From Anisus vortex (Eukaryota; Mollusca; Gastropoda; Planorbidae), in assembly GCA_949126835.1 (NCBI GenBank), contig OX421497.1:8769920-8833919 (forward strand): a stretch of 64,000 nt of DNA. The letters are read 5' to 3'. A program made the translations under genes and the position numbers. Numbering within the stretch: the stretch's first letter is position 1; every line of letters begins with the position of its first letter. The notes beneath the pieces were generated by a model. It searched no databases. It worked only from the letters and a program-made list of their open reading frames with translations, and was not told where the DNA came from. Positions 47,033 through 59,189 of this stretch are shown here, piece by piece.

Positions 47033-47781
47033 AGAGTTGCCATACACATGCGTGTCAAAAGGAGGACATAGTGTTCAATGGGCCGTATTGCTGTTGAGAG
47101 TTAACACCCTTGCCCCCTATACAAGTCAATATTTTATGACTGGCTTGTAATTTACAAGTCAGTCATAAAAGATTGACTTGTATAAGGGGCAAGGGTGTTA
47201 ACTCTCAGCAGCAATACGGCCCATTGGATAGTTTCACATAAAACCCGCAAAAGGTTGTGTTTTTCTTTTACATGAGTTGCCATTAAGTTTAAATGTGTAT
47301 CGATAAACTAAGCAAGAAACAGTTTTGTTAAAATAGCGTATAAATTCACTGTAGGCTGAAAGGCAGCTTGCATTTGGTTGGCCAACTTTGAAATAAACAA
47401 AAACTTTACAGCTCATGCAAGAATACTTAAAAACCAAAACGGATCATTCTATTCTTGTACAAATTCTTCTTCTTCTTCGTTCTCAAATTTTATGATTGGG
47501 AAGATTCAGACAACAAGTCCGATAGTTGTAATGAACTGCGCCGTGGCTGTCAGTTGCTCTAGTCCACCAAACAACTGATTTCTTGTTAATTAATTATATT
47601 CTTTTCATGTTAATAACCTACTATTTTTAAAACTATTTTTAAAACTGCACACCTACAAAATATAAATATTATTACAAAAGCCCGGACATTTTAAAGGTTT
47701 TGAGCTTTGTCTGCCAGACGGAGGACAACAATCTAAAAAGGAGGACATGTCCTCCTTTTGCCGGATTTCTGGCAACCCTAC
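47033..47781. mobile_element. Inverted-repeat element about 750 bp, hosting a nested palindromic MITE
   Basis: Left TAGAGTTGCCATACACATGC then CAAAAGGAGGACAT. Right end on the other strand TAGGGTTGCCAGAAATCCGG then CAAAAGGAGGACAT. These matching ends suggest one DNA element, split by the palindrome at 47076-47226. No target duplication is clear. Confidence 0.6.
47076..47226. mobile_element. 151-bp near-perfect palindrome (foldback MITE)
   Basis: CAATGGGCCGTATTGCTG at the left, CAGCAATACGGCCCATTG at the right; the arms continue through GAGAGTTAACACCCTTGCCC to a centre near 47150. Half of a related copy lies at 61703-61783. Confidence 0.9.
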
Positions 47782-48424
47782 TCATGACTCGACTATAGAA
47801 TTTGAACTATCCCGGGAGTCAGCTATACTGTGTCTCTGACTCGTTATGATGTGTACATATACCAGGCAATGTTGAGTCTACAGAATGAATACAGTAACAT
47901 TTGGAGTCCCCCCCCAAAAAAAAAACCGCGACCCCACCACGCGACCCCACCACTTTGACACTGGCTCACTTTCCCAGTATTAGCTTTTTATAATTTTTTT
48001 TTTTTTTTGCGCGCGCACTTCTCATTGGTATTCATGCTCTTTGAGTCTCGGGAGATTATCAGGCGGTAAATGATCGTACAGCCAAATTGTAAACATCCCA
48101 CCCGGCTAACCCCTGAAGTATGGAGTCGGTTGCGGGGGGGGGGGGGGGGGTGCGAAGGGGAGGAGGCGCTGAAATTTGAGATGAAGGAAGCATCTGGTAT
48201 TGTCAGTTCCACAATGGAGGTTGTTGGTCTTGTAGTTTCCAGACATATGGTAATGTACAATCGATAGACCTTTGGTGTGGTGGATATTGGGTTATAGTGT
48301 CATAGATAAACATACAACTAATTATAATGAAATTATAGTATTTAAATTTCAAGCTTCATTTTAATCACATCTTAGTGCGCAACCCAGTAGAAGGAAATTA
48401 CTTTCAACATTATTTTATCTTAAA

Positions 48425-48565
48425 TATTACAGACGCTCATTCTATAAGGAAGATTATTGCGTCCTACGCTTATTCGTGGTCTGAGTCTAGTCCTGCATTG
48501 TTATTAATGTTGTAATTGATGTTAAGTGACTCGTTTTTCTGGTCTGTTCAGGTAACCCAGTTATT
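48425..48565 (-). repeat. LINE 3' UTR fragment, (TAAGA)n family
   Basis: Antisense: TTACAGACGCTCATTCTATA, GAAGATTATTGCGTCCTACG, TGAGTCTAGTCCTGCAT. Confidence 0.65.
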
Positions 48566-49324
48566 TTTGTGTGTTATAGTCTAAAAATGCTTTTCTTTGG
48601 ATGTCAATTTTAAGCTCATGTTAATAAAATAGAAAATAAAAGGTTAAATGATATATCTAAATGTCTGTGTGTGTGGAAAGTGGGTTCAACGCCTTTATAA
48701 AATCAACAAGTGCCGTGATAACTTATCAATTTGCTAATTTTAGCGCTAATATTTGTAAAATGGACACACAATGAGTAAATTGACAAGTCTTGACGATTAT
48801 GCATGCATGATGAATTTACTAAATAAACATGCCTATGTGCTGTTTTCCTAGTTCTTCTGTAAGAAAAGGTGTAGGGAATACATTCATTTCCAAAATAATG
48901 TGTCGACAGAAAACGATTGATTTGGAACGTCAGACGTGAAGAATCACTTATTTTGGATCTAAGATATTTTTTTTTAAAATCATTTAAAGAGTTTACGGAA
49001 GTAAATCGGAAGTACATGTATGCATTCACACCAGACCTATATGGTTTAGTTTAGTGCATGCTAATTGTAAACTAACAAATAATAAAAAAAATTTAACGCG
49101 ACTAGCACGTAGACTATTAATTATGGCATACTCACTTTTGATGTTAAAAACTAATTCCTCAAAACTAATCCTGTAGCCTTTGTATATTTCTAAAAGCTAT
49201 ACTTGAAGAAAAAGGCCGTAAGCATATTTAAAAGTTTGTTGCCGGAAATAAACCGTAAGTTCATGTACGCATTGAACCCAAAAGGTCAGGCCTCATTAAG
49301 ACCTGTCAATAGAGTTATCTTGTA

Positions 49325-49575
49325 TGTTACAGACGCTCCTTTTTTTTACATATGATTATTGACACATACGCTTATCCGCTGTGTGAGTCTAGTCTTGCAT
49401 TTTGATTAGTGTTTTAAATGATGTTATGTTGAATGACTTTCTGATTTTTTTTTGGAAACTCATTTCGTGTCCCATTGCCGCTCTTGAAGAAAGAGAGTTT
49501 ATATGAATTTCTTCTTGCATTGGGAATAAGACAAGTTTGTTTATCCTTATCTTTATGAATATTGTATATATAAAA
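49325..49575 (-). pseudogene. LINE 3' end fragment, (TAAGA)n family
   Basis: TTACAGACGCTCC, GTGAGTCTAGTCTTGCAT, then a decayed coding part (complement of GGAAACTCATTTCG and CTCTTGAAGAAAG) and TTATCCTTATCTTTATG. Confidence 0.6.
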
Positions 49576-49964
49576 AAATTGAAACATTTATTCAAAAGTG
49601 CGAACGAAATTAAAACTTAAAGTCTAAAAATGGCAGAGAATTTCTCAAGTATCGTCTGAGAGACGAAACATTGTGAAATAGAATAGGTCCATTAGCCATC
49701 ATCGGGTTCCAGTTATAATGGACATCCGTCAGCGTGTTATGACGTCGTTAAAGTATGGAAATAGTTTGTTGTAACGGAAAGTGTCGGTTTACCCAACCAA
49801 CAAAATGTTTGGGCGATATGAACATTTGGATGTTTAATAATGAACGAGAAATGAACAGTGGCTTTTAGTTTACAAAGGTTATTATAAGTATAAGGCTTAG
49901 CGACTTGAGGCTGATGTCTATAGACTAATGACAATCAACATTTGAAGATGTAAATTTTGATTGG

Positions 49965-50110
49965 CACTAGACTGTTACATGGGCTAACTAGACTAATGTT
50001 TCAAGATTACATACGTTAACTAGACGCATATATCAATATTACAAGAAGCAATTAGACTCATATATCAAGATTGCACATAGCAACTAGACAAATGTATCAA
50101 GATTACTCGA
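49965..50110. repeat. Degenerate tandem repeat, about 33 bp, 4 units
   Basis: AACTAGACTAATGTTTCAAG, AACTAGACGCATATATCAAT, CAATTAGACTCATATATCAA and AACTAGACAAATGTATCAAG recur at regular spacing. Confidence 0.75.
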
Positions 50111-51732
50111 CTTCATGCTCCTGGATCTTACTGTCATAATCTCCGATACTCTTTGCATAGATGTATTTAAGTGTTTTAAGAATTTATTACATTCTACATT
50201 TGATTTCAATTACATTTAAGACGGAAGCAGCCGATCAGTATAGATTTTCTTTTAAAAGGCATCGGCAATAATATAAGATAAATTACAGTAGTTAGAACTC
50301 CCTAGCCTGATACGGAAATGTGTCCAGATGTCTGGAACGCATGCGCAGAAACAATTTGTTGATCAGCAGAATATTAATTACTTAGCTAGAACCCAGGACC
50401 CAACGATATCATAAAAACTAAATCACAGCTTAGAGAGTCATTAAAAAGAAATCTAAGTGTACGCCTTTATATAAATTTGAAGCCCTTGTGAACAGGATCT
50501 CCCACCAATTGGCTTTCTAGTTGGCTGCAGATTAACACTCTTCTCTCACTTTCTTTCATCATTGGTTTTTCTTTCTTCGTTATATTGTGTGCCACAGAAT
50601 AAGCATTGAAGAGTGCGAAAGAGGTCATCCTCCTCTAGTTTTGGACTCAATAAGACAAGAAAGTATTTATTGCTTCAGGGACACACGTGAAACTCGATTC
50701 CAGTGAACAAGACAGAATTAGATATACTTGAGGACTTCACAATGAGCTCACACCCCTCATCCACCATCCCCTTCTGCAGACCCCTCCACCCCCACCCACT
50801 ACAGCTTCTCCCAGTTCACCCCGCCACCAGCACCTTTTCTTTTCAACCCACCAGCGACTTTGTTATCATCTCTTCAACTTGTCCATCGGGATGATTAGCC
50901 CAAGACAGGCCGGCTGTAGGAGGTGACAGCCCCTTGCTGTACAAAACCTGAAGAACTTACTTTCTTTTCTTTCTCTATTTTGTTTCTTTCAAAGGCTTAC
51001 AAGGCTTTGATTAATTAGATCAGAATGAAAGGGAGGAGGAGAAAAAGAAAACGGAACTTGGCTCAAAATGGCTCTAAATTGGCTCAACGGCTACTCCATG
51101 ATTTTATTTCTACTGCTGTACCGGTCTCAGTTGTCGTCCCCTTGTCCCTTGTCCTCCCCCCCCCCCCCCCCCCCATTCGCCCCCACCCATCAGTATGAAG
51201 AAACTGTGATTAAGTTATAGCGAGAAAGGCTATAGGGGCAGAGTTAACATCGTTAAAAAGTCTGTACTTAAACTTAAAGCAAACGAAATTCAATTTTTCT
51301 TGTTCATAGAATAGAGGTTAAAAAATTCAAATTTTTATTAACAATGAAATATGATAGTCTCTATGTGTTGTAAGAAATTGCTTTCAATTGTATTTTCAGA
51401 AAATTAATGCAACGAAGAAAATAGAGATTTTATTTCACGACAATAAAGCCTGGAATGGAGATTACGTGAATTTAACGACATCCTTTTAGAATAGGCTTTG
51501 GACATTTGGATATTTGTATATTAGACAAAATGTCCTCGTACATTTGTAAATACATGAATTGTAAAGACTCATATGATTAAATTAATGTAATAAAATCAAC
51601 ATTACGTTTTACATTGAAAACGTTTATGGATTGCAACATGCCTATGTAGACATACAATGTAACATTATGCTGTCAAATAATAGTCATTGAAATTCTATAG
51701 CAATCGAGTATTTTATTTTTGAATGAGTGACA

Positions 51733-51751
51733 TTATCTATCTATCTATCTA

Positions 51752-51808
<57 letters not shown>

Positions 51809-51823
51809 ATATATATATATATC

Positions 51824-51854
<31 letters not shown>

Positions 51855-52342
51855 TACGATGTTTATTCTAATCCGACTCCGATTGGTTAATTTAAAGACA
51901 CGTGACTTTGTTGTCTCATATTTTCCCTTTTGCAATGTCGATTTCTGAAATAGTACACCCTAGCTGAGTCTAAGCTGAGTAGTTAGCGTGCCGGATTGCC
52001 ATGCGGGTTCTGTTCCCTACTGAAAACTTGTTTTTCTTTTTTCTGTAATAGCAATAGCTACGCTACTTTTTAAAATCTCTATTAATATTCCTTTTTAAAA
52101 AAAAAAGATTGTAAAGAATTTCAGCCAGGGATTGTTAAATGACAAGACGTGGCTTTTTTAACCCCATTATAATGTTTTTTTTTTCAAAATACTATCGTAA
52201 ATGTTTTAGTAAAAAATAATTAATTATTTTTCTAAAAATAGTAGGTCTATAGATGTCTGTTCAATATACGTTATAAAAATTGTATCTCTATATATAAGCG
52301 TATGTTATATTTTCCCCGGACAAAGCCGGGCAATTTAGCTTG
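51733..52342 (+). mobile_element. Helitron-like element, copy 3, with (TA)n expansion
   Basis: The 5' part is a long (TATC)n/(TA)n tract (51733-51852). Then come CCGATTGGTTAATTTAAAGA and CACGTGAC as in the other copies, a tRNA-like piece at about 51965-52020 (AGTAGTTAGCGTGCCGG, GGGTTCTGTTCCC), and the end CCGGACAAAGCCGGGC to TTAGCTTG|T. Confidence 0.7.
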
Positions 52343-52624
52343 TGAGAAATATAAACAATAAAACTGAAGACATTTAAGTTTTCAATAACAACTCCGGGTA
52401 AACCATGCGTTACAATTATGTATGTTTGTTATCACATCCCCGAAATATATCCAAAGATTCTATAGTACGCCAATATACACAGATATCGCGCAGATGGACA
52501 CACTCACTGACACTCAGCCTATACATAAACGCTCTTACAAGCCTAGAGTCTCAACTTCTCAACACCAGAAGAAAACCTCACAAAGGCAATTCACACATAT
52601 AAACACACACACCAATAAGCATGA

Positions 52625-52750
52625 GGCACAGAGGCCGGGCAGCGCGTTCGACTGGCATTCCGAAGGTTCTGGGTTTGAACCTTGGTGAAGGCTAGGGGCT
52701 GGAGAGTCCACCCTGCTCTGATAGGTACCTGCCAGTAGTTGGGCTCGGCT
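52625..52750 (+). mobile_element. SINE family A copy, 3'-truncated
   Basis: Head GGCCGGGCAGCGCGTTCGAC and GGTTCTGGGTTTGAACCTTG; body CACCCTGCTCTGATAGG and TACCTG. The tail is missing. Confidence 0.75.
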
Positions 52751-53162
52751 CAAATACGTACATGTATAAGAACACAATCAATTAAAAAATCTTCACCTAA
52801 AATTTACCTCACAGTGCAATAATGACAACAAGCTTCCCAGTTGTATTGAATCCAATGCAACGCATCCTTCGTAGATCAATACGTTTCAATGTAAACGGAT
52901 GCGCTGTGGACGGCTGTGGTGTTGCGACGAAGCTTGAGTTTGCAGTTCTTATTATCTCTAACTCAAATCTGGTAAAGTTCATCATAAGAACTTATACATT
53001 TTCATTCACAGGCTCTCAAAGTTTACTCAGCATCCGCCAGAGGGATGAAAATGACGCTGTGTGAATTTCACTGTTAAAACAATCCTCCTCGCATTTGATG
53101 ACCGATGAAAAGGGCGAAGCTCTTTATCATAACGCTTTAAATTGAAAAATTGTGTGCTAGAG

Positions 53163-53354
53163 TAGGGGTCGGCAACCTTTTCATAACAGTGTGCCAGAGT
53201 AAGATTTGTAATTCATTCAGCGTGCCAACGGCATAAAAGTCAACCTGCTCTTCTGTTGTAGAAAAGACTTGAATTGCCCTTCGGAAGGTATTCGACGTGC
53301 CATTGAAAAGTGCGTGTAAAGTATGGCATGCGTGCCTTAGGTTGTCGACCCCTG
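53163..53354. mobile_element. hAT-type MITE, 192 bp, with 8-bp target duplication
   Basis: Termini TAGGGGTCGGCAACC and GGTTGTCGACCCCTG, flanked by TGCTAGAG on both sides (53155-53162, 53355-53362). Same family as 37979-38179. The first two bases are TA where CA is expected. Confidence 0.93.
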
Positions 53355-53603
53355 TGCTAGAGGAAGTTTTCTATATGAAAATGCCACGCCTCCCCCGTTC
53401 CAACCACACACACCTTTACGCAATACACGAATATGCCAAATCTTAAACACTGAAAATATGTTGAAACTAATCAAAAGTTCTTAGAAATGCACGCTTTACA
53501 AAATGCCTAGCGATTAGAAACTTTGACAATTATTGGCATTACAACTATAATACATTGAAAATGCTCATGTGGTTTTCATTAACGACCTATAGTGCCTTTA
53601 TAT

Positions 53604-54664
53604 CATAGGTTCTCAATCTTTTTCAGCTCACTGCCCCCTTTTACAATTGTTTTCCCGCTCACCGCCCCCCTCCCAACCTAATGTTAATTAAACATTAATA
53701 TAATTAATTCTAAAACAAATATATTTGTATTATTAATTTAGAAATCTAAGAGACTTATTTAATAGCGCTATATCATGTAATTTCTGTAATTATTATTGGT
53801 TTAACATATAAAATCCTTCAATGGACATTAATGCAGGAAATGTTTATTTACAACTGTTTAACGTAAATTATTTTAATCCTCTAATAATTAAATCTTGTTA
53901 TGTATACTATAATGTTGAATGTATATAAAGAAATAATAATAATCAGTAATATTTGTTATATTACAAAACATAACTTGTTCGGCATCACTATTGAATCAAA
54001 CGTGGAAGCATTTGTTAATTAAAGGGAGATAATTAACCCGTTTCATTTGAGCTAATATTTCTTTATTTTTTTTCTTTTATAAAAAAATAAAAGGCTTACA
54101 TTTATAACTTTAAAATGATCAAACTGTAAAAATCATTTGAAAATTAAATAAATATTATATGACAAAAGAATTTACATGTATATTTTCAAGCATTACAATA
54201 ACTACCCAGTTTGTATGATTAGTACATATCAATACCTTTAAAAGGCGATTTTAACAAAATCTAAAAATTTCAAATGGAAAATGACGTCTCGGTAAAACTG
54301 AGATCAAAATATCATGAATATTAGCATATGTTAGGGCGACAGTCCGGTGAACCAACAATAGGACCAGCCGGCCGCACACCATATTTGCCAAATACTGACC
54401 CCTTCTTCATGGAAAAGTTATTGCGATTCCTATTTCTTATTAATTTAATAATATGTATGCCTACTGTTGGGGGACATGAGATATTTAGCAGAACTTACGT
54501 TTACATCATATTTCATCAAAAAACGAATCGATTCAAATTGCTGAGGTGCTCAAATTATATCAGGTACGCTTATACCGCCCACTGCCTCTTCACCGCCCCC
54601 CAATCGCCCCCGGAACGTCAGCGCCCCCTTAAAGCTTTTCACCGCCCCCCGCTGAGAACCAATG
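53604..54664. mobile_element. hAT-type element, about 1060 bp, copy 2
   Basis: Starts CATAGGTTCTCAATCTTTTT and ends CGCTGAGAACCAATG; inside it matches the copy at 27446-28462 (AACTTGTTCGGCAT, CCAATCGCCCCCGG). The flanks TATATCAT and CATATCAT suggest an 8-bp target duplication with one change and a lost CAT at the left boundary. It carries the same SINE B fragment (54335-54380). Confidence 0.85.
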
Positions 54665-55129
54665 CATATCATTATTGGTTGTCCTCTCTTGTCAGAAGTT
54701 AAATATTGATGTTGTTGGCATTTTCGAATCTCCCGGTGAAAATGTATGCTATTGAAAGATTTTGAGAACCGTTGAATATTTATAGGAGAGCTGCCTGGTT
54801 GATGGAGCGTTTCTTGGTTGGCTCAAATATTTATTTTTAAGACGTTTGTTCTTCTATTTAGTTTATTTATTCCTTTTTTTATTATAAAGAAATGAAAAGT
54901 TCCATTATGTGAGTTGTCTTTCTTCAAGCGGTAAAATGAATAAAATGGTTGAATATGGAGGCCAAATGTTAATCTGCAACGGTTGTCATCTATAGACTCA
55001 AGATTTACTGTAAATTGCATTATTCTGTGTTTACATTCCAACGCAAGATGGCATTCATTAATTTACATTCATTTATTAACTTTAATCTAGAAAAATAACA
55101 TGAATATATATGAACAAGGTTTATCGGCA

Positions 55130-55330
55130 AAACGTTCGAATTGCCATTACACAAAGATTCAAGTTCGAATTCAGGTTATAAAACGTATGAAGTTTCTTGC
55201 GGGTCTAGGGGTGTCCCCAAGTCTAACCTAGCTTGGCCTAGGATTATGTTAAGTCGGCTGGGCATTGTGCTGGTCATTACACATAATCCATTTTGTAACC
55301 ATTGAGAAAGAAACAACCGTGAAAGCTGAT
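55130..55330 (+). mobile_element. SINE family A-like copy, diverged
   Basis: AAGTTCGAATTCAGG (B-box-like), GGGGTGTCCCCAAGTC and GTCGGCTGGGCATTGTGCTGG match the family; the head and tail are poor. Confidence 0.55.
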
Positions 55331-55413
55331 CCAGTTCACAAATGCAATTTTAACTGTTTTTGTTTCAAATAAGGAAACAACCTGGTCACACCGAACGCAG
55401 TTATGGTTAGAAA

Positions 55414-55494
55414 TTAACCCTTACAGTCCCGGGCGCGTATATAGCGGAACTGAAGGCAGCATAGATAGAAGTAGGTCGGTACGGGAAGGGTTAA
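55414..55494 (+). mobile_element. 81-bp TTAA-flanked mini-MITE, copy 4
   Basis: TTAACCCTTACAGTCCCGGG to TACGGGAAGGGTTAA. Differs from copies 1 and 5 at only one or two bases. Confidence 0.9.
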
Positions 55495-55789
55495 TAGCTA
55501 AGTAGGGCAGTAAAATTGTGCAATGGCTTTACAATATCACTGACATCAATGGAGATAATGCGGCCTACTCTAGGCTTACACATCTTAACCTACCCCTCTC
55601 TGGTGCGTAATGCGTTTTTAAGGAAGAATATCAGGAAAACCTTTAAATTAGTTGTCACAGGATTCCGGTCTCGATCCTACCCTGTGTCCAGCTTGTAAAG
55701 TTGCTAGTAAGCGCAACGGACAAACCTGAGATATTGGGCGCGGACGTGATGTACATACACCCAGTGAGTATGGATTCGTCAGGCTAGTA

Positions 55790-56129
55790 CAGGGGTCGGG
55801 AACCAGAGAGCCAGATGTGGCTCTTTTGATGGCTGCATCTGGCTCGCAGACAAATGTTCGATTATAAAAAAATGTTTTTTTTAGACTTTTTGATCTACAT
55901 ATTAATCGCATATCAATATTTCATTCTACAAATAAGCTAAAGTCTACTGCAGCTCAGCATCAGAAGAATTCAGAGACATAATTATTGTACTTTTAGTTTT
56001 GAAATTACACAAAGTGCACACATTTACTTGAATTTTTAGTTTTAAACATAATGTATGGCTCTAACAGAATTAATGTTCAAAATATGTGGTTTCCATGGCT
56101 CTCTCAGACAAAAAGGTTCCCGACCCCTG
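55790..56129. mobile_element. hAT-type MITE, 340 bp, with 8-bp target duplication
   Basis: Termini CAGGGGTCGGGAACC and GGTTCCCGACCCCTG, flanked by GGCTAGTA on both sides (55782-55789, 56130-56137). The subterminal regions hold repeated TGGCTCT on both arms. Confidence 0.95.
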
Positions 56130-56224
56130 GGCTAGTATGTAGCGTAAACAAGTCAAAGTAAGTAAGTAAGTATCCCTCTCAGATCAATATAATCGCCAGG
56201 GGGCAGTGTGGCTATCATGACGCC

Positions 56225-56870
56225 TGATGATGATGCTTGTCCATCGGTTTCGATGAAGACCGTCCTCTGACAGATTCCTAGATTCCTAGGTTCGGAGATG
56301 GCTGATGTGGCTTGTTCTTGCCCGAAAGTGTTGGCCGCAATGGGAGTACGGATGCGTGGCTTGATGGCCAGTAGCAGCGCTGACTTCGCCGGATTTTCTG
56401 ATTGCGACTATACGCCTTTTATCTTCGTGGGCTGCTGCTCTAGTTAGGGTCATGTTGCGCCAATAGGATCGGTCCTCGACCAGTTGTTACGACTGATTTC
56501 AAATTTTTAAGGGATTCTTTCAGGGTGTCTTTAAACTTCTTTTTTTTTGCCCTCCCCGCAAGCGATTTCCTGTGACTAGTTTACGATCTTGGGTAGTCGT
56601 CTGTCTGGCATGCGCACAACATGACCTGCCCATCTGAGCTAGGCTTTTCTTAATATGGTGTAGATGCTTGACATGTCGGTCTGTGCGAGCATCTAAGTGT
56701 CCAGGATCTTGTCCTGCCATTAGACCCTTAGCAGCTTCCGTAGACAGATCAGATGGAAGTGATTGAACTTCCTGGCGTGGCGGCTATACACGATCCAGGC
56801 TTCACATGCACAGAGAAGGATTGGTAGAACTGCTGCTGCATATCCTTTTAATTTGGTTTGCAGCTTGATG
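56225..56870 (-). pseudogene. LINE ORF2 C-terminal remnant with zinc-finger-like tail
   Basis: Minus-strand pieces in shifting frames read FNHFHLICLRKLLRV, WQDKILDT, TDMSSIYTILRKA, LRWAGHVVRMPDRRLPKIV and, further on, HCGQHFRARTSHISHLRT. This order (CLRxxLxIxWxD, LRWxGHVxRM, then a C2H2-like finger ending SHLRT) is typical of the ends of LINE reverse transcriptase proteins in invertebrates. Several stops and frameshifts, so it is dead. A TAAG-type run follows at 56160. Confidence 0.8.
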
Positions 56871-57059
56871 GGTCCATACATTGGACCGGAGTCTTCCAAA
56901 AGAGAAGCCGGCTCTGGCTATCCAATGGGTGGGTTAGCCAGACCTAAGTTTTTATAAAATACAGAATAGGTCTCTGAAGAACACTTGCGATATTAGAAGC
57001 GTTACTAAGAAATATACCCTACTACCAATGTCATTTAGTACATCTTTGGAACATTTCTG

Positions 57060-57290
57060 GCTTCATATGCGAGAATAAATTCATGTAAGTACTCTTTCCT
57101 CCCAAGTGGCATACGGCCTTGAAATGGGTTGCATGAATAAACCAGGAAAACCAGTAAGTAAACATCATTTAAAACACTAATAGAAATGCAGGACTAGACT
57201 CAAGCCACGGATGTGCGTAGGACACAATAATCTTCTTTATAGAAGGAGTGTCTGTAATGTATACGATAAAAAGATAAGATATGCGGCACT
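57060..57290 (+). pseudogene. LINE 3' end fragment, (TAAGA)n family, sense
   Basis: Plus strand reads YSFLPSGIRP-stop-NGL, then GCAGGACTAGACTCAAGCC, ACACAATAATCTTCTTTATA and GGAGTGTCTGTAATG with a GATAAAAAGATAAGATA tail. Confidence 0.7.
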
Positions 57291-57834
57291 ATTTAACCCT
57301 GAAAGCAATATTTCTCAATTGCTCCATACCAATAAACGTTTTTTATTTTGTTTTTAAATAATAATTAGTTTAATTTATTTTAGAATGTATAGTTTATGCT
57401 TGCCCACACGCTTGGTTGTCATGGCAACGTGATGCATACTGACATGCATGTCTCTCCAGAGACGTGAGCAGTTTGGTTGTCTGCACTTTTTGATATATAT
57501 TTAGACTTACGTAATGTGACACCCAAGCGAGAGGACGATTATTTGAGCTCATGGGTATGGAAATCGCTACCAGGGTCGTCGACAACCAACAAGACCTCCC
57601 ATTGTACTAAACTTGGGATTACGCGTCCCACAGATTCATACTAATGTTGCGCTTAGAACATTTAGGTCCCTTTAAGCTATCAATGGAATTGGGGTTTTAC
57701 GGCCACAGAACAAAAGTTTGGGTGCATTTAAATTTCTGGCTTCTTTCATGTGCATTAAATATTTGATCCTCTTCTTGATTCTTGTTTGCAACTTATCTAG
57801 GCTAAGTTTTGTTTACGGCACTTTCGTTATTACA

Positions 57835-57970
57835 GAGGTACATCCGGTCATGAACGCCCCAGGCTACGAACGATTCAGGTTACGAACAGTGTCTCAGGTT
57901 ACGAACGAAGAGAGACAGATGTGAAGGCTTACCGTTGGACACAAACGATCGATTACAGTACAAACGAAGA
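57835..57970. repeat. Short dispersed unit with repeated TTACGAAC words
   Basis: CAGGCTACGAACG, CAGGTTACGAACAG and CAGGTTACGAACGAAG lie within 60 bp. It could be a MITE end or a local tandem repeat; the class is unknown. Confidence 0.4.
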
Positions 57971-59189
57971 CCTCGCAGTACTTAGCGCTAGCCTAGCAGG
58001 CCTATCCTAGATCTGTACGCGTGCGCAACGTCAATTTCATTGGCCGTCCTACACAGTACACAGCAGTAACAAATTTCTTATCAGTGGCTCTCCGTTTACT
58101 TTTTCTTTCTTTCTCATTAATGTTTTTTTTTGTGTGTGTTAACCCCATCAATTATGGGCTAGAAGAACGTTAGTTGTGCTGCTAGGAAATTATAAAAATT
58201 TAGGAAAGAAAGAAACAACAAATTATGTAAATGGCGTTCATGTGTGTGACATCCTGACATCTCCAATCAGCTGGCTACATCATGGGTACACCGTCATAAG
58301 GAACAAAGACTTACTCAAATCAGTCGATGTGGCTAAAGGCTAAATGCGTAACTAATCTGCAGAAGCGAAAACCTCACATTTTAGAGACATTAGAAAATCT
58401 TCTCTTAATCTGGATTAAAGAAAAGCAACTTTTATTTTATTTGGATGTATTCTTTCTCTTAATTTAATACGTGATGTACATGTAATCTTTGCCTTCTGTC
58501 AGGTAAACCTAAAAAGCGTTTAATACATCGGTCTAAAATCAGATGAAAATATTTTAAAAAATTTACGTATTTCACGTGTAAACCCATTTTGCTTAATTTT
58601 TACTGTTTTAAATATTTGCTGTTTTTTTTTTAACTTTCCAGATAGTTGGTCAGTACCGTGTCTATTGCGCAATACCCTTGATCATATCGTACGCAATCAG
58701 TAAATTGCACTCCCTTTATCTCCAGTCGTATCTCTATATTACAACACATCTAATATTCACGTTTTACATAAATGTTCATTTGGCAGTCTCTGCCAGTTTC
58801 CACAATACCTTCTCTCTCTCTCACACCCACACACATACACACAAGCATTAAATTTCCCAGCGACCATAAACCTATCAATAGCGTAAAGGCATGCGGCACA
58901 CAGTTGTTTTTTTAAATCCTCGACGGCGTGCTCGAATTACGGAGATGAGCGAGTCATCAACGAGGCAAGGAGACAATACAGTCATAATGGAAGACTGATT
59001 TCTGGTTTTACCCGTACGTTTCCACGACCCATTGCGGTGGGCGTAGCCTCTATGTAACAACTATCAAATACTGGTCCTCCTTAACTGTTTTTTTTTTAAT
59101 CTGTTATCACCAGTACGATATTTTAATAGTTATATAAGCTAAAGAATTCACTAGACTAAATATTTGTTTTTTTTATTTTACAGGTCTGT

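Noticed and set aside
51733..51935. ORF of Tyr-Ile repeats
   Set aside because: It is a (TA)n microsatellite translation.
53604..53700. Protein-coding C-rich region
   Set aside because: Similarity to the other 1-kb hAT copy explains it as a subterminal repeat.
54328..54702. 124-codon ORF
   Set aside because: It lies inside a non-coding hAT element and is not conserved in the sister copy.
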